The notes: a model not told the origin generated them from the sequence alone. DNA of 64,000 nucleotides from Nephrocerus scutellatus (GCA_947095585.1 OX352765.1:21048254-21112253), one strand, 5' to 3'. Shown: positions 48,801-58,476, counted from the stretch's first letter. Translations and numbers: made by a program.

Positions 48801-51800
48801 CCGGGGTCGGTGGTTTCCATACAAGAGGGCTTTTTTAATGTTACCAGATTTTATTCAAACCTTACACAAAATTTGAATTTTTATTGGTTGTTTTTGTTGT
48901 TGTACCTTGTCTTCGGTAGTTTTACTGGTATCTTTTGTTGTGGTCATTTTAAGAGTTTCTCAAAGACGGTCTCCAGTCTGTTCCTCATTTTCCCATGTTT
49001 GCTTTGAAATGACTTATATTTAAATCAAATTTCGATAAAATACGAGTATACTAACACACAAAATGCTTGGTAAAATCTTTAGGGTGCCATCGATATTGTC
49101 AAACTAATGTTTGCCATGCAACCACGCGAGAAGATCGTATGCCTTAGCTGCACCGATGTCCAGAAGATGACACCATTGCATTGTGCGTCAATGTTCGATC
49201 ATCCGGAAATCGTTGAATATCTTGTGTCTGAGGGAGCTGATATCAATGTGGTAGACAAGGAGCATCGTTCGCCATTACTGCTGGCAGCATCACGAAGCGG
49301 CTGGAAAACGGTCAACAGCCTAATACGTCTGGGCGCCAACATCAGTATTAAGGATACAACATCTCGTAATGTTTTGCACTTTGTCATAATGAACGGAGGC
49401 CGTTTGCCTGAATTTTCCGAAGAAGTCAATAAGATGCAGGCGGGAAATCATCAATTAGAACAGCTACTTAACGAAAAGGACAATGCAGGCTGTTCGCCGC
49501 TACACTATGCCAGTCGCGATGGACACATTCGCTCCCTGGAGAACCTCATACGACTGGGTGCATGTATTAATTTGAAAAACAACAACAACGAAAGTCCCTT
49601 ACACTTTGCGGCACGCTACGGCCGTTACAATACAGTCAGACAATTGCTCGACTCAGAGAAGGGATCATTTATTATCAATGAAAGTGACGGAGAAGGCCTT
49701 ACACCGTTACATATTGCCTCACAGCAGGGACATACACGCGTCGTGCAGTTGCTGCTGAATCGTGGAGCACTCCTGCATCGTGACCACAATGGGCGAAATC
49801 CACTGCACTTGGCCGCTATGTCGGGATACACACAGACCATCGAGCTGTTGCACTCGGTGCATTCACATTTGATTGACCAAATGGACAAGGATGGGGTTTG
49901 TTTTTTGTTTTTGTTAATATACATATACAGGGTGTATCTGTTAAGGTAACAAATGTTGATTTACGAGGAAAATTCGTATGGGAAACTTGCGTTTCTTCGC
50001 ATTATAAGGCTACGTACGTTTTTTTGTAATTAATCAAGGAATCATACCTTTAGGTATATGTCATCTTAACAGATACATCCTTCAGGTACATATTAGATAG
50101 CTCAATATTTTTTTCCTTGCGCACAGAATACCGCTTTACATCTGGCAACAATGGAGAACAAACCAAACGCAATTTCCGTCCTCCTGTCGAAGGACTGTAA
50201 ACTTCTATACAATCACATGGATATGAGTGCCATTGATTATGCGATCTACTACAAGTATCCCGAAGCTGCACTGGCAATGGTAAAGCACGAGGAACGAGCC
50301 AATGAGGTAATGGCATTAAAGTCGGATAAACATCCATGCGTAACATTGGCCCTGATTGCATCAATGCCGAAAGTTTTCGAAGCAGTTCAGGATAAATGCA
50401 TCACGAAGGCAAACTGCAAAAAGGATTCGAAAAGTTTTTACGTGAGTTGGAGTTTTCTCTTTTTGTTTTGCTTTAGACAAAAAATATGAGGATGACTAAC
50501 TCTGTCTAGAGTAGTATTGTAAATGCATCCGCAGATTAGTTTCTGTTCCACATCGGAGCTGGCCATCTCTGTAGCGTTATTTTAAAGTATCTTTCTCTTT
50601 CTCTTTACTTCACGTTCGTAATAATGTAATTATATAGATTAAATACTGTTTCGCATATCTGCAATGCCCGTTCATGTACGCTCAGCTGGATGAGAAAACC
50701 GGGGAGCCGATTGTCCTGTCCAATCCGATACCACTACCAGCGTTAAATGTGAGTTGAATCAAATAAGAATGATCGATAGTTCTACGATTCTCTGTTTTCC
50801 TTACATCTTTTATTTATTTTGCTTAAATTTTTTATAAGTTTATTCAATCTGTATGAATGCCCCATGATTAATTTTTATTCTTTTGAATTCTTAATGCCTG
50901 AAACACAAACACGCTTCAGCTTCGGCTTCGACTGACGTTTACAAGTTCAGCCAAACGATTTCAATGCTTCCTATAACAATGTCGCTTCGGCTTCAACGTT
51001 TCGTTTGGCAATCGTAAGGAAAAACGTAATGCTACGTAACGAAGATACAAACGGAAGCTCTAGTTCAAAAGTGCTGAACATTTGCTTTTCCTGACAGCTC
51101 AACAGCTGTGAAAAAACGACAACAAACAAAATTATTTTGTGCGGGAAAATTAGTTAAATGAGAAATGTCATTCAAAGCAAATTCAAAGCGGTTGCTCGTA
51201 ACGCAACGAAGCCGAAGCTGAAGCATGTTTGTGTTTCAGGCATAATTAACCATCTGATATTGAAATTTTAAAACGTTTCCCAGTGAAATCATAATGAGTT
51301 CTACTTTTAAATATTTGCCAAACACTAGCCCATCGTCAACATGTGAAATAAAAGAATTTTTGTAGAATATACACGGACAGTACAACTTAATGTAAAACCA
51401 CATAACAGTAAAAATTCCACTAAGCATTGATACCAACATTTAGGTGACTGTTTTAGTCCGTATAAACTTATCTTAAGTTTAAAGACTTTTCCAGAGCCAT
51501 CTTCAAATCCCTTCGGTTGACACATTCTATTCATTCTATTCACTTATTTTGCCATTTAAAAATAAAAAATAGAGGTGTGGGCACAACACGATTTTCTTTT
51601 ACGGACGGGACCGGAATCTTCAGTAAAGGTATATTAAATTTTTATTTTTAAATTTTTTTTTTTTTTTTTGGTTTTTGTTTAAATTTCTTTTGCACTTATC
51701 AGATTTCTCCTAAGTGCTATACTTTTTGAGTTATTTGCAAAAACTCGAAAAAATTTCTAAGTTAACTGTCACTTCCGGCTGTCAGATTTCCAAATTATCT

Positions 51801-54800
51801 GGCCCCTCACAATTTATGTAAAAACGTTAAATATGAATTTTCATCGAATTTCCGATAAGTTCAGCCGTCTGGGTTGTAGAGTGGACACAGACAGACATAC
51901 AGCCAAACAGAATTTTTTTATTTTCGCTTTTTCTGACTGATGAGATACGGTAATGGGTAAATCTGCAAAAATCCCGAGTTCGAAAATTTCATGATTACTA
52001 TATGTACTTCTTTTTGCTATGTAAAAGAAAATAAAAAGCATTCTTTGCATCAAATTGTTGAATTTTCCAATCTTGCTAAACTGTCACACCAAGTATACTG
52101 CCCAAAGTGTCTCAAAACGAGTTACTGGACTGAGTGTATCCGAAAAAACGGTAGTACGGGTAGAACGGATAGGCTTCACCGATTAGAGCGCTTGTGGAAG
52201 AATTAAGAAGATTGAGAAGTCTCGGGTTCGAAACTAACCTGAGTATTTTTAGTATTTTAATTTTTTTTTATATTTTTTTTATTAACATCGCGTGCCCGGT
52301 TGTCTGTCTGTCGGTGGATGGCTGGCTGGTGGAATCTTGTGATCAATTTTCCACCCAGTTCCTAAAGTCCGATGCACACATGTGTATCTTTGATTAGAGA
52401 ATTTTTATTTTAATTTTAAGGGGTTGTTTTTTAAATTCTCTACATTAACTTCGCTTCGGCATGGTTCTGTCATTCTGTCTGTCGTTCGTTCGGTAGTGGA
52501 ATCTTGCGATCTATTGTTAACCTACTTCCCAAAGACCGATTTTATTGAGACTTTGAACATACGTGTATTTCCGGTGACAACAGTTTCTATTAAAATTTGG
52601 TCGTGATCCGGCCCCAGGGTCATACAGGCCATACAGCGGCATAACATCACGCCATACTATAATGACTCTGTGCCTGTCTGCAGCGCTCTTTTACGATTTG
52701 AACCACAAAAGCAAGCAGTACTTCGTATGTGTTTTTATTTTTCAGCATTTGTAGTGGATTACTTTTAGGCGAATATCTATTAGAGAATTTGCATGAAAAA
52801 CTTTAATTTTTATGGGTTGTTTTTTTATTTTTCTCAGTTTACTGAGACAATTATTTTCGTTTAAATTTTGTTGGCACACACACAAACATACAAGTAAAAT
52901 GTTCTTTATCATAATATTTTCCTTCAATGCAATTGAATTTCCACATAGACGATGGTCAATCATGGACGTGTTGAACTCCTGGCACATCCACTCAGCCAAA
53001 AATACCTCCAAATGAAATGGAACTCATATGGAAAGTACTTCCATTTGGCTAACCTGTTGATCTATTCGATTTTTCTATGCTTTGTAACGGTATACTCGTC
53101 GCTCATGATGGACGGCATAGAAGTGCGCAACGAGACGATATCATTAAACACGCAGCTAACATGGCCACCAAAGGGGTTAGTTATTATAGTCTACGTCTAC
53201 ATAGTAGACATATAAGCATAAATAACTTTTGACTTAGGTTGGACAAACGTTACTCGACATTTCTGTTCGATCGTTCGATTCAACATTATGAGCGTATCCA
53301 TCGGACAACTTGCATTTGCGGCTGTGCCATTGCGATTGTTGTTTACATTACGTTGAATTCGTTGCGGGAACTGTTACAGATGTACCAGCAGAAGTTACAT
53401 TATATCTTGGAAATTGTCAATTTGGTATCCTGGGTGTTGTACATATCGACATTGATTATGGTCGCACCGGTTTTCTTTGCGGACGGACGCATTACGAATA
53501 TTCACTATTCGGCAGCATCAATTGCTGTCTTTTTGTCATGGTTTAGATTGTTGCTCTTCCTGCAACGATTCGATCAGGTAAGTGATAGTGACGGGAAAGG
53601 GATGGATTGAAGGGTGATTAGTTTTTTATTTAATTTTATGATTATCCCTTGATGTGCATATTTTTGTTCTCTCCTAATACTTATCTCCACTCTTTAGGTT
53701 GGCATTTACGTGGTCATGTTTCTGGAAATACTGCAAACGCTAATAAAAGTCCTAATGGTATTTTCGATTCTTATAATTGCATTTGGTTTGGCTTTTTACA
53801 TCCTTTTGTCCAAGGTGAGTTAATGGGTTATGGTAAGAAGGTAGTGTTGCGGTATCCGCTGCACTTGAGCCTTAGTGCGCTATTTTTTTTTATTTACACA
53901 ACAACTTTTTTACAACCCTTACAATATCCTTTTAAGATCTTGAAATCAACTCGGTGGTTTTCCTTTTATTAAAAAGGGCCGCAACGCTCTTGATAGAGTT
54001 GTAGAGCGAAATATGATGAAAGTGAATGGCGCTTCCACCCCTATATTAAGGGCATTAAGGTTTGGGGAGTGCAAAGCAGGAAATGTCTGAGAGCTTGTGT
54101 TTTAAATGCCTGCGGCTTTCTAGTCATGAGGAAAACAAAGCTTTCCAAAGCATTCCACATACGTTTTGAACGGCTGAAGAACGAATCTCTGTACGTCCGA
54201 AGCTGGGCTTGAGGGTATACTGATGAGTATTAAGAGCGCCACCAGTATTGGGGTTGAATTCATGTAGAGGTGGCATCCAACTGGCTATTTCTCTTGAGAA
54301 CCGGCTAGTGTTAGTAGCCGTAAAACAGTGACAAGCAGGAAACGTTACTGCGGTGTTCAAGCAAACATATAAACTTCGCAATGTTTTCATCACCGATAAG
54401 TTTGATCGTTCGGTTCTATATCCTATCTAGTAGATATAAGGTAGATTTGGGAGCACCTGACCAGATATAAGAATTGTACTCAAGGTTGCAGCGAATGAAT
54501 AGATTGTAGATTGCAGCCAGTTCAGAGGGAGTGAAACATTTTTGGCGATGACTTTTTCAGTTTCTTTCATGCAGGATCCATTCATAGATAAAGATGGGTG
54601 GTTTAAATTACTCTTAGACGACAGACAGACGATAGCAATGAGTTTTGAAAAACTAAGAGTGCTGTCGTCAGCAAAAGAATGGATTGGATTAGAAGTAGCG
54701 AATAGGAGATCGTTAATTAAAATGAGAAAGAGACTCGGAGAAAAAACAGAGCCTTGGGGAACACCGGCGTTTATGCGGTGAACATTGGATTTGAATCCGT

Positions 54801-56998
54801 CCAATACGACCTGGTTTGAACGGTCAGAAAGGTAGTTCCTAGTCCAATCGAGCAGAGCCTTATCAATTCCAAAGGCATTCATTTTCGACAAATGAGCTTG
54901 ATGGCAGGATGCAACAACTATAATAATAATAATATCCGGCGCGACAGACCATTGCGGTCCAAGGCCTAGCTTCTCGCAACCATTCGTGTTGAGCATGTAT
55001 ATTTTTGCAAATGAAAGAGACCTACAATTTAATGCCGGATCCGAACGGCGAATTGAGAAGCTTTCCGTGACAAGTTATTACTCTCGGAACGTTTGTCACC
55101 CATTCGCGAGGGGTGGGACACCGTGAAAAATACTTTTACTGGGATTCGAACCACGAACCCTTGTTCAGTAGCCATGCTCATTTCCACTGAGCCACAGCGC
55201 CCGTGCAACAACTTTACTTCCGCCAAAATTGTGAATTGTGACTGGTTCCACTTGTCGGTTGCCTTCGAAAACCGTACTGCTGGTCGGTCGCTAAGGATTT
55301 CACGTGATTCAAGCTATTGCATAAGATTACTATTGATAAGCGTTTCCATGACTTTAGAAATTATGAATGTAAGCGCAATGGGTCGGTACGAGGTAATAGA
55401 TTACGATTCGCCTTTTTTAGGAACAGGCTGCACAAAGGCTGTTTTTCAATTCTTTGAAAAGACTTCAGAAGAGTAAAAGAAATGAAAAGGACTGCGCAGG
55501 TGTTGAAAAACACCTGTTCAAAACTATAGCAGGAATACCAACAGGCCCAGCAGATTTATGAATGTTGAGAGCATTTAATACTCTAGCTACTTGACGAGTA
55601 CGAAAGAAAGTAAATCGGTCCTATAGAGGATTCGACTCTTGAAAGTACAGTAAATATGAAGAGTGTTGACGACAAATTAGAGTCCTGGGGAACGCCACCA
55701 TTAATACGATGAATAAGACATTTGAAACCGTTCAAAACAACTTGGATTAAGCGGTCCAGAAGATAACTTCTAGCCCAAGGAAGCAGAAAAGTAGTAGTAA
55801 AGAAAAGAGATAATTTGTTTCTTGACTGAGCTCATTTGGCAGCTATATCTTTGTATTTGTCCACTTTGAATGGGCATAGCCACTTCGACCGTTCTCTCGT
55901 TGCCCTCTATGTTAATGTACCTTGGCACCCACATACAATGGTAATGTCCAGGTTTTGGCTAACATAAGCCGGTTCTGCTTGGCACTGTTTAACAAGTTGT
56001 GAGTTGTTGATGGTCGCATAGTTTAGTTTTATAGGGTAAACATAAACACATAAGTTATATTTATTGCCTTTGCATTCCACCAGATAATGGACCCACAGCC
56101 GAATCATCTTTCATTTTCCAATATTCCCATGTCACTGTTGCGGACATTCTCCATGATGCTCGGTGAATTGGATTTTGTTGGGACATATGTGAATACCTTT
56201 TACAGTGACCAGTTGAAAGTTCCTGTGACTTCGTTTCTAATTCTGAGTGAGTACACATCGACCGCACCAAGTCAAGTAAAAAAAATGTTTTATCGCAGGC
56301 GTTTTCATGATACTCATGCCAATTCTGCTGATGAATTTGCTCATCGGTTTGGCGGTGGGTGACATCGAATCGGTACGTCGGAATGCACAATTGAAACGGC
56401 TAGCCATGCAGGTGGATTATTTTATTTTTATATGCCTAATATTAGTACCATCATTCTCATCATGAAATAATATTATTTCAGGTTGTCCTCCACACTGAGC
56501 TCGAGCGAAAACTGCCCCAAATGTGGCTGCAAAAAATCGACAAAATGGAACTCATCGAGTATCCAAATGATACCAAATGCGAGTTGGGTTTTTTCGATTT
56601 CATTGTACGCAAATGGTTTTCGAATCCTTTCAGTGAGGATAGTAAGTAGTTTGTTGATCTGTCCTCAGTTATGTATATTTATTATAATATTTTGTGCAGC
56701 ATCTCTCGATATGTCATTCGAGAATACCGAGGATTTGGTCAATTCCGAGATGAAAAAGCAAAAACACAAATTACGCGACATCAATCGCATACTGGAGCAA
56801 CAACATCAGTTGCTACGTTTAGTTGTGCAAAAAATGGAGATTAAAACGGAAGCCGACGACGTCGATGAGGGCGTATCACCGTTTGATTTGCGTCCATTGT
56901 CGAATTATTCCAATAACAATAATTCGAACAGGCCACGTTGGACGTCGCCAAGGATACAAAAAAAATTACGATCAGCGCTGAGTTTTAATAAGCAATAA
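36627..56998 (+). CDS. TrpA1: TrpA1, TRPA-family heat- and irritant-gated cation channel (16 exons, 1,190 aa)
   Basis: Exons: 36627-36800, 42034-42190, 42485-42575, 43329-43524, 43822-43929, 46621-46809, 49083-49895, 50127-50441, 50638-50748, 52949-53175, 53238-53577, 53698-53814, 56084-56246, 56299-56411, 56482-56641, 56700-56998. All phases agree over 3,573 bases. TRPA1 is a tetrameric non-selective cation channel of sensory neurons; in flies it detects noxious warmth and electrophilic irritants. Residues 59 to about 690 form the ankyrin-repeat block (many copies of the G-x-T-P-L-H-x-A-A type), followed by a 37-residue linker exon, six membrane segments (about 740-1010), a pore between segments 5 and 6, and a cytoplasmic C-terminus with a coiled-coil-like EQQHQLLRLVVQKMEIKTEA stretch. 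Length and sequence match Drosophila TrpA1 closely. One intron is GC-AG (43930-46620). Introns are full of transposons, but no exon is broken. Confidence 0.96.
37271..37545 (+). repeat. Short-period satellite-like tract (G/T-rich)
   Basis: A run of degenerate 10-12 base units such as ggtcttttgggg and ggtcttttggtg. The complementary tract (C/A-rich) is at 47570-48150. Long open frames across it on both strands come from the repeat lacking stops, not from coding. Confidence 0.8.
37546..40019. other. TrpA1 intron 1, middle part; nothing recognised
   Basis: A+T-rich. I cannot support coding, RNA or defined transposon ends here. Confidence 0.4.
40020..40518 (+). mobile_element. LINE 3' end, second copy of the tail seen at 568-923
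   Basis: Frames encode HKVRLAHWENVPGLRQSK-like and RKLVNFLTGHCC-like segments, then SCSFCSEGNESSEHILYECP (C-x2-C...H...C motif). It ends with ggtcgcagtgtctgtcacat and an A run at 40511-40519, exactly as the copy at 1-1 kb ends with its own A run. Stops and a frameshift make it inactive. Confidence 0.75.
40918..42012 (+). repeat. Family B element, largest copy with about eight tandem internal units
   Basis: It starts AAATTCTCTA at 40918, then a (ggctggctggtt)n-like run at 40948-40995. Diverged units of roughly 117 bases recur near 41033, 41143, 41261, 41382, 41501, 41617 and 41740, each with gattttcttcaaatttta, a tgtgtatctcc block and acactttttgtaaaaatttt. TAGAGAATTT at 41966-41975 and the tail ttatggggtttttttttg close it. 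The end lies about 20 bases before TrpA1 exon 2 (42034). Confidence 0.85.
42034..46809 (+). CDS. TrpA1: TrpA1 exons 2-6: N-terminal ankyrin repeats
   Basis: Exons 42034-42190, 42485-42575, 43329-43524, 43822-43929 and 46621-46809 encode residues 59-305. Ankyrin motifs visible: ERTVAHQAAARNRVNIL, GAGNTPLHAAVENDSYDAL, EHGRTALHLAAIYDHEECA, NGYYPIHEAAKNAS, SEGNVPLHSAVHGGDIKAVE and STPVHLACAQ. Exon 5 ends VFFQ at a gc donor and exon 6 resumes with WGESRGCTREEM, so the join is fixed by protein continuity. Exon 2 starts 20-25 bases after the end of the family B element. Confidence 0.93.
42191..42410 (+). repeat. Tandem 80-85 base units in TrpA1 intron 2
   Basis: The sequence gttttgagtttagatttggtttt with cttttcaactcataagctttggttatgat-like blocks repeats about 2.5 times from the donor onward. 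No coding role. The intron is 294 bases. Confidence 0.6.
43030..43270 (+). pseudogene. Jockey-type LINE fragment in TrpA1 intron 3
   Basis: It encodes NWYRRNRKLAIFDMCVNSKK and LRWNDHI and is similar at nucleotide level to 925-1100. It corresponds to the segment after the catalytic box of the family at 1-1760. Confidence 0.6.
43930..43935 (+). other. TrpA1: GC splice donor of TrpA1 intron 5
   Basis: The junction reads CAG|gcaagt, the usual consensus for the rare GC-AG introns. The acceptor is at 46620 (ctcatag). Protein continuity FFQ-WGE on both sides, with no GT donor nearby in phase, supports it. Confidence 0.85.
44128..46071. mobile_element. 1.9 kb element with inverted CCGGGTGTTT ends (TrpA1 intron 5)
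   Basis: The left end reads TA-CCGGGTGTTTTTATATAGG; the right end is the near complement, CTATATGAAACACCCGG-TA. TA on both sides is compatible with a TA-target (Tc1/mariner-type) insertion. A family D-like block lies inside at 44620-44800. I found no transposase, only a 35-codon frame ending at 45107. Some of the interior may be a later insertion. Confidence 0.6.
46810..47564. other. TrpA1 intron 6, first part; nothing recognised
   Basis: A+T-rich, no supported coding or transposon feature. Confidence 0.4.
47565..48150 (+). repeat. Short-period satellite-like tract (C/A-rich)
   Basis: Degenerate 10-12 base units such as caaaagaccacc and ccctcaaaagaa run for almost 600 bases. It gives a 204-codon frame of K/P/T/H-rich sequence (KRPPKDHQ-like), which I regard as an artefact of the repeat. 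It is the complement of the tract at 37271-37545. Confidence 0.85.
48239..48380 (+). repeat. Family A-like repeat, truncated start
   Basis: It starts taactagcggaaatacccagc with gttgcccggctgccacca, similar in layout to the ACTAGC...CCGGG...GCCACC start of family A, after a short (TA)n run at 48206-48222. Resemblance fades within 140 bases. Confidence 0.4.
48528..48893 (+). repeat. Family B element, copy in TrpA1 intron 6
   Basis: It begins tttttaaattctgcgcgccc with ggctggctggc, contains two internal units (near 48600 and 48720) and ends gaatttttattggttgttttt. The TAGAGA motif at the 3' end is lost. Confidence 0.7.
49083..50441 (+). CDS. TrpA1: TrpA1 exons 7-8: central and C-terminal ankyrin repeats
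   Basis: The 813-base exon 49083-49895 and the 315-base exon 50127-50441 encode residues 306-681. Repeats include KMTPLHCASMFDHPEIVEYL, HRSPLLLAASRSGWKTVNSL, GCSPLHYASRDGHIRSLENL, NESPLHFAARYGRYNTVRQL, GLTPLHIASQQGHTRVVQLL and GRNPLHLAAMSGYTQTIELL. Exon 7 ends DKDG and exon 8 starts NTALHLATMENKP. Exon 8 ends with KANCKKDSKSFY, a cysteine-containing stretch near the region where electrophiles modify TRPA1 proteins (family knowledge). The 231-base intron between them holds a MITE. Confidence 0.95.
49928..50083. mobile_element. Small MITE in TrpA1 intron 7
   Basis: CAGGGTGTATCTGTTAAG at 49928-49945 is matched by CTTAACAGATACATCC at 50065-50080. The roughly 155-base element fills most of the 231-base intron, leaving only about 44 bases before the acceptor. 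Confidence 0.75.
50638..50748 (+). CDS. TrpA1: TrpA1 exon 9, 37-codon linker before segment 1
   Basis: It encodes KYCFAYLQCPFMYAQLDEKT and ends PIPLPALN. It is exactly 111 bases and phase 0 on both sides, so swapping it would be frame-neutral. Drosophila TrpA1 has mutually exclusive exons at this position. I looked for a second version in 50749-52948 and recognised none; that intron holds a MITE, a copia scrap and family B copies. Confidence 0.9.
50895..51242. mobile_element. MITE with about 38-base inverted repeats and TAA target duplication
   Basis: The left end TGCCTGAAACACAAACACGC and the right end complement share about 38 bases with one or two mismatches. TAA precedes (50892-50894) and follows (51243-51245). 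A three-base T-W-A duplication is typical of PIF/Harbinger elements. It is 348 bases and encodes no protein. Confidence 0.8.
51236..51545 (-). pseudogene. Copia-type reverse transcriptase fragment
   Basis: The minus strand encodes QPKGFEDGSGKVFKLKISLY followed by GLKQSPKCWYQ, then, after a frameshift near 51400, CIFYKNSFISHVDDGLVFGK, where VDDG represents the Y-V-D-D-x catalytic box with its tyrosine changed. This is the highly conserved middle of Ty1/copia polymerases. It is truncated at both ends. Confidence 0.85.
52270..52436 (+). repeat. Family B element, short copy
   Basis: It has the attaacatcgcgtgcccg start, gtctgtctgtcggtgg instead of the ggctgg run, one internal unit, TAGAGAATTT at 52395-52404 and the A/T tail. 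The next copy starts directly in its tail. Confidence 0.65.
52434..52832 (+). repeat. Family B element, second adjacent copy
   Basis: AAATTCTCTA at 52434-52443, internal unit near 52535-52600, an unrelated-looking segment to 52740, then TAGAGAATTT at 52781-52790 and the tail ttatgggttgttttttta. It lies head-to-tail with the previous copy, and its end is 117 bases before TrpA1 exon 10. Confidence 0.65.
52949..56998 (+). CDS. TrpA1: TrpA1 exons 10-16: membrane segments, pore and C-terminus
   Basis: Exons 52949-53175, 53238-53577, 53698-53814, 56084-56246, 56299-56411, 56482-56641 and 56700-56998 encode residues 719-1190. Segment 1 is LANLLIYSIFLCFVTVYSSL, followed by a divergent extracellular loop with an N-E-T glycosylation site. 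Later landmarks are SIAVFLSWFRLLLFLQRF (segment 4 region), IYVVMFLEILQTLIKVLMVF (segment 5 region), IPMSLLRTFSMMLGELDFVG (pore helix and filter), MILMPILLMNLLIGLAVGDI (segment 6) and the post-S6 helix RRNAQLKRLAMQ. Exon 12 (53698-53814) is short and lies in a frame easily overlooked. Confidence 0.95.
53960..55860 (-). pseudogene. Jockey-type LINE copy in TrpA1 intron 12, with an internal rearrangement
   Basis: Read from 55480 downward: PVPKKGESQSITSYRPIA, KVMETLINSNLMQ, then (after the SINE) a KMNAFGIDKALLDWTRNYLS stretch, VHRINAGVPQGSVFSP, IHSFADDSTLS, a KLIGDENIAK-like segment and RTEIRSSAVQNVCGMLWKAL. Upstream, 55860-55500 holds a second, out-of-order piece (QVVLNGFKCLIHRINGGVPQ, then K-S-A-G-P-type sequence), so two fragments of the same family are joined. 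Frames are broken. It is opposite in sense to TrpA1. Confidence 0.8.
54920..55203 (-). mobile_element. tRNA-derived SINE with 10-base target site duplication
   Basis: On the minus strand the head reads CGGGCGCTGTGGCTCAGTGG (A box T-G-G-C-T-C-A-G-T-G-G), then GTTCGTGGTTCGAATCCCAG (B box G-G-T-T-C-G-A-A-T-C-C) about 40 bases further on. A body of about 200 bases and a (TTA)n tail follow. AGTTGTTGCA flanks both ends (54910-54919 and 55204-55213 on the + strand). It interrupts the LINE reverse transcriptase frame, so it inserted after the LINE. Confidence 0.85.
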
Positions 56999-57133
56999 GG
57001 GAATTTAAATGGTTAAAGGTTGATTGGCTAATTTAAATTAATATTGGTTAAATGAAATTGGGTAATTATTGGATACTTGTTATGTTATGAAAATTTCTAT
57101 ATTTCTTCTTTTTTCACTAACCACAATACAATA

Positions 57134-57411
57134 GCTGCGTTCGATTGGGTAAAACTATTCACATCAGTTATTTAAGCAACTATTCACTGAAATTAAGCTT
57201 CTGAAGTGGATTGGTATTCTTCACTCCAGATAAATGTCAATGTTACTCATCTGAAGTAACTTCACGAGCAGAACACCTCTTCACTTAATTCAGTTGCCCA
57301 ATTTCGCCCAATTTTAACTGAAGTGAAGAGTTGTTAATCGAACAGTATCTTCACTTTTGTTACTTCTGATACAGCTATTAATTTAATTAATTCAGTCCAA
57401 TCGAACGCGGC
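57134..57411. mobile_element. MITE downstream of TrpA1
   Basis: GCTGCGTTCGATTGG at 57134-57148 and CCAATCGAACGCGGC at 57397-57411 form 15-base inverted ends with one mismatch. The 278-base body encodes nothing. It lies 135 bases after the TrpA1 stop, probably within or near the 3' untranslated region. Confidence 0.7.
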
Positions 57412-58476
57412 TGATTTGTCAATACGCAAATATAAACAATGGACGGGAGAGAGACAGATAGCATGACATTTGGTTAAAGCATGAATTATAAGCCGTGTTT
57501 TTTATGTCAGAGAAATCGGAGAGATCAGAGAAATTCTAGTTCCGAGATATACGTATCTCTTATCAGATCTGCCAGATCAGAAAAATTATCTGCTGTATTT
57601 TTTTAGTACCAAACTATTTTTTATTTTTCACCAGAATGGTCATGTCTTATGTTTAAAGAAACAAACATTACAGCTTTCAAAAAATGTTCTGTATATTTTT
57701 TTAAAGTATAAAGATCATATCCGATCATATTTCCGATCCGATGTGAATTTAAAAATTTTTCTTTTGGATACGAAAAACAGAGGAAAATGCCAATGCAGGC
57801 AAAATTTCATTTCGACCATTAGTTGTAATTTGGCAAATATGAGCAGGCATTTCGTTGACATTTGACACTAGTCCATTCGCTCGAAAGTCTATTATAATCG
57901 ACCCTTAAGCGTTATTTTAGTCAAACAAAAATTTGATTTTTTTAAAACCCGCAAGAACTCCATATTAATTATATCTTGCTTAAGCTCATTTTCGTCACCT
58001 TTTAGGCGTTTTTTTATATAACTGAGAAGAAATGAAAAACTTTGAAGAAGGGCGCAGTAAAAAGAAGAGAGATTCGATGGCACAGTATATATCACTGTGG
58101 CATATTGATCGTGTTTTTTAATTTCAGAGAAATCGGAGGAACAGAGCAACTACCCATGTATCCCATAAATACAATTTTTTTTTTTCATATTTAGCTATCA
58201 TATCAATGAAAGTTATTTGTTGTTCTTTTTATGCAACAAAAGAATTTCGCCTTTCGTGTTTGATTTGCCGAGAAAAATCTGAACTCGAGCGCAGATTTTT
58301 AACAGGAAAAAAAACAACATAACATTCGACTACAGCTGTCAAAAAACATTTTGCATTTTTTCAGATTAAAAAGAGAGAAAACCAATTTTTCTCGGAAAAT
58401 AAAATAACGCATATCTGAATTTAAACGGTTAAATTATACCCCCGATTTCTTCGACAAAAAAAACGCACATTAGCTG
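57412..58476. other. Downstream flank with imperfect direct repeats
   Basis: A block tcagagaaatcggaga occurs near 57507 and again near 58122, suggesting ends of an unrecognised element. The ctgaactcgagcgcagattt block near 58280 recurs at 61182. Nothing coding is supported. Confidence 0.4.

Noticed and set aside
52190..52250. tRNA-like sequence with a cgggttcgaaac B-box-like stretch
   Set aside because: Only the B box resembles a tRNA; no A box at correct spacing, no cloverleaf, no tail.
53649..53972. 107-codon frame over TrpA1 exon 12
   Set aside because: A different frame of the same DNA encodes IYVVMFLEILQTLIKV with proper splice sites and phase.
56483..56998. Single 171-codon exon
   Set aside because: The frame reads through an intron (56642-56699) out of TrpA1 phase; the true product uses exons 56482-56641 and 56700-56998.
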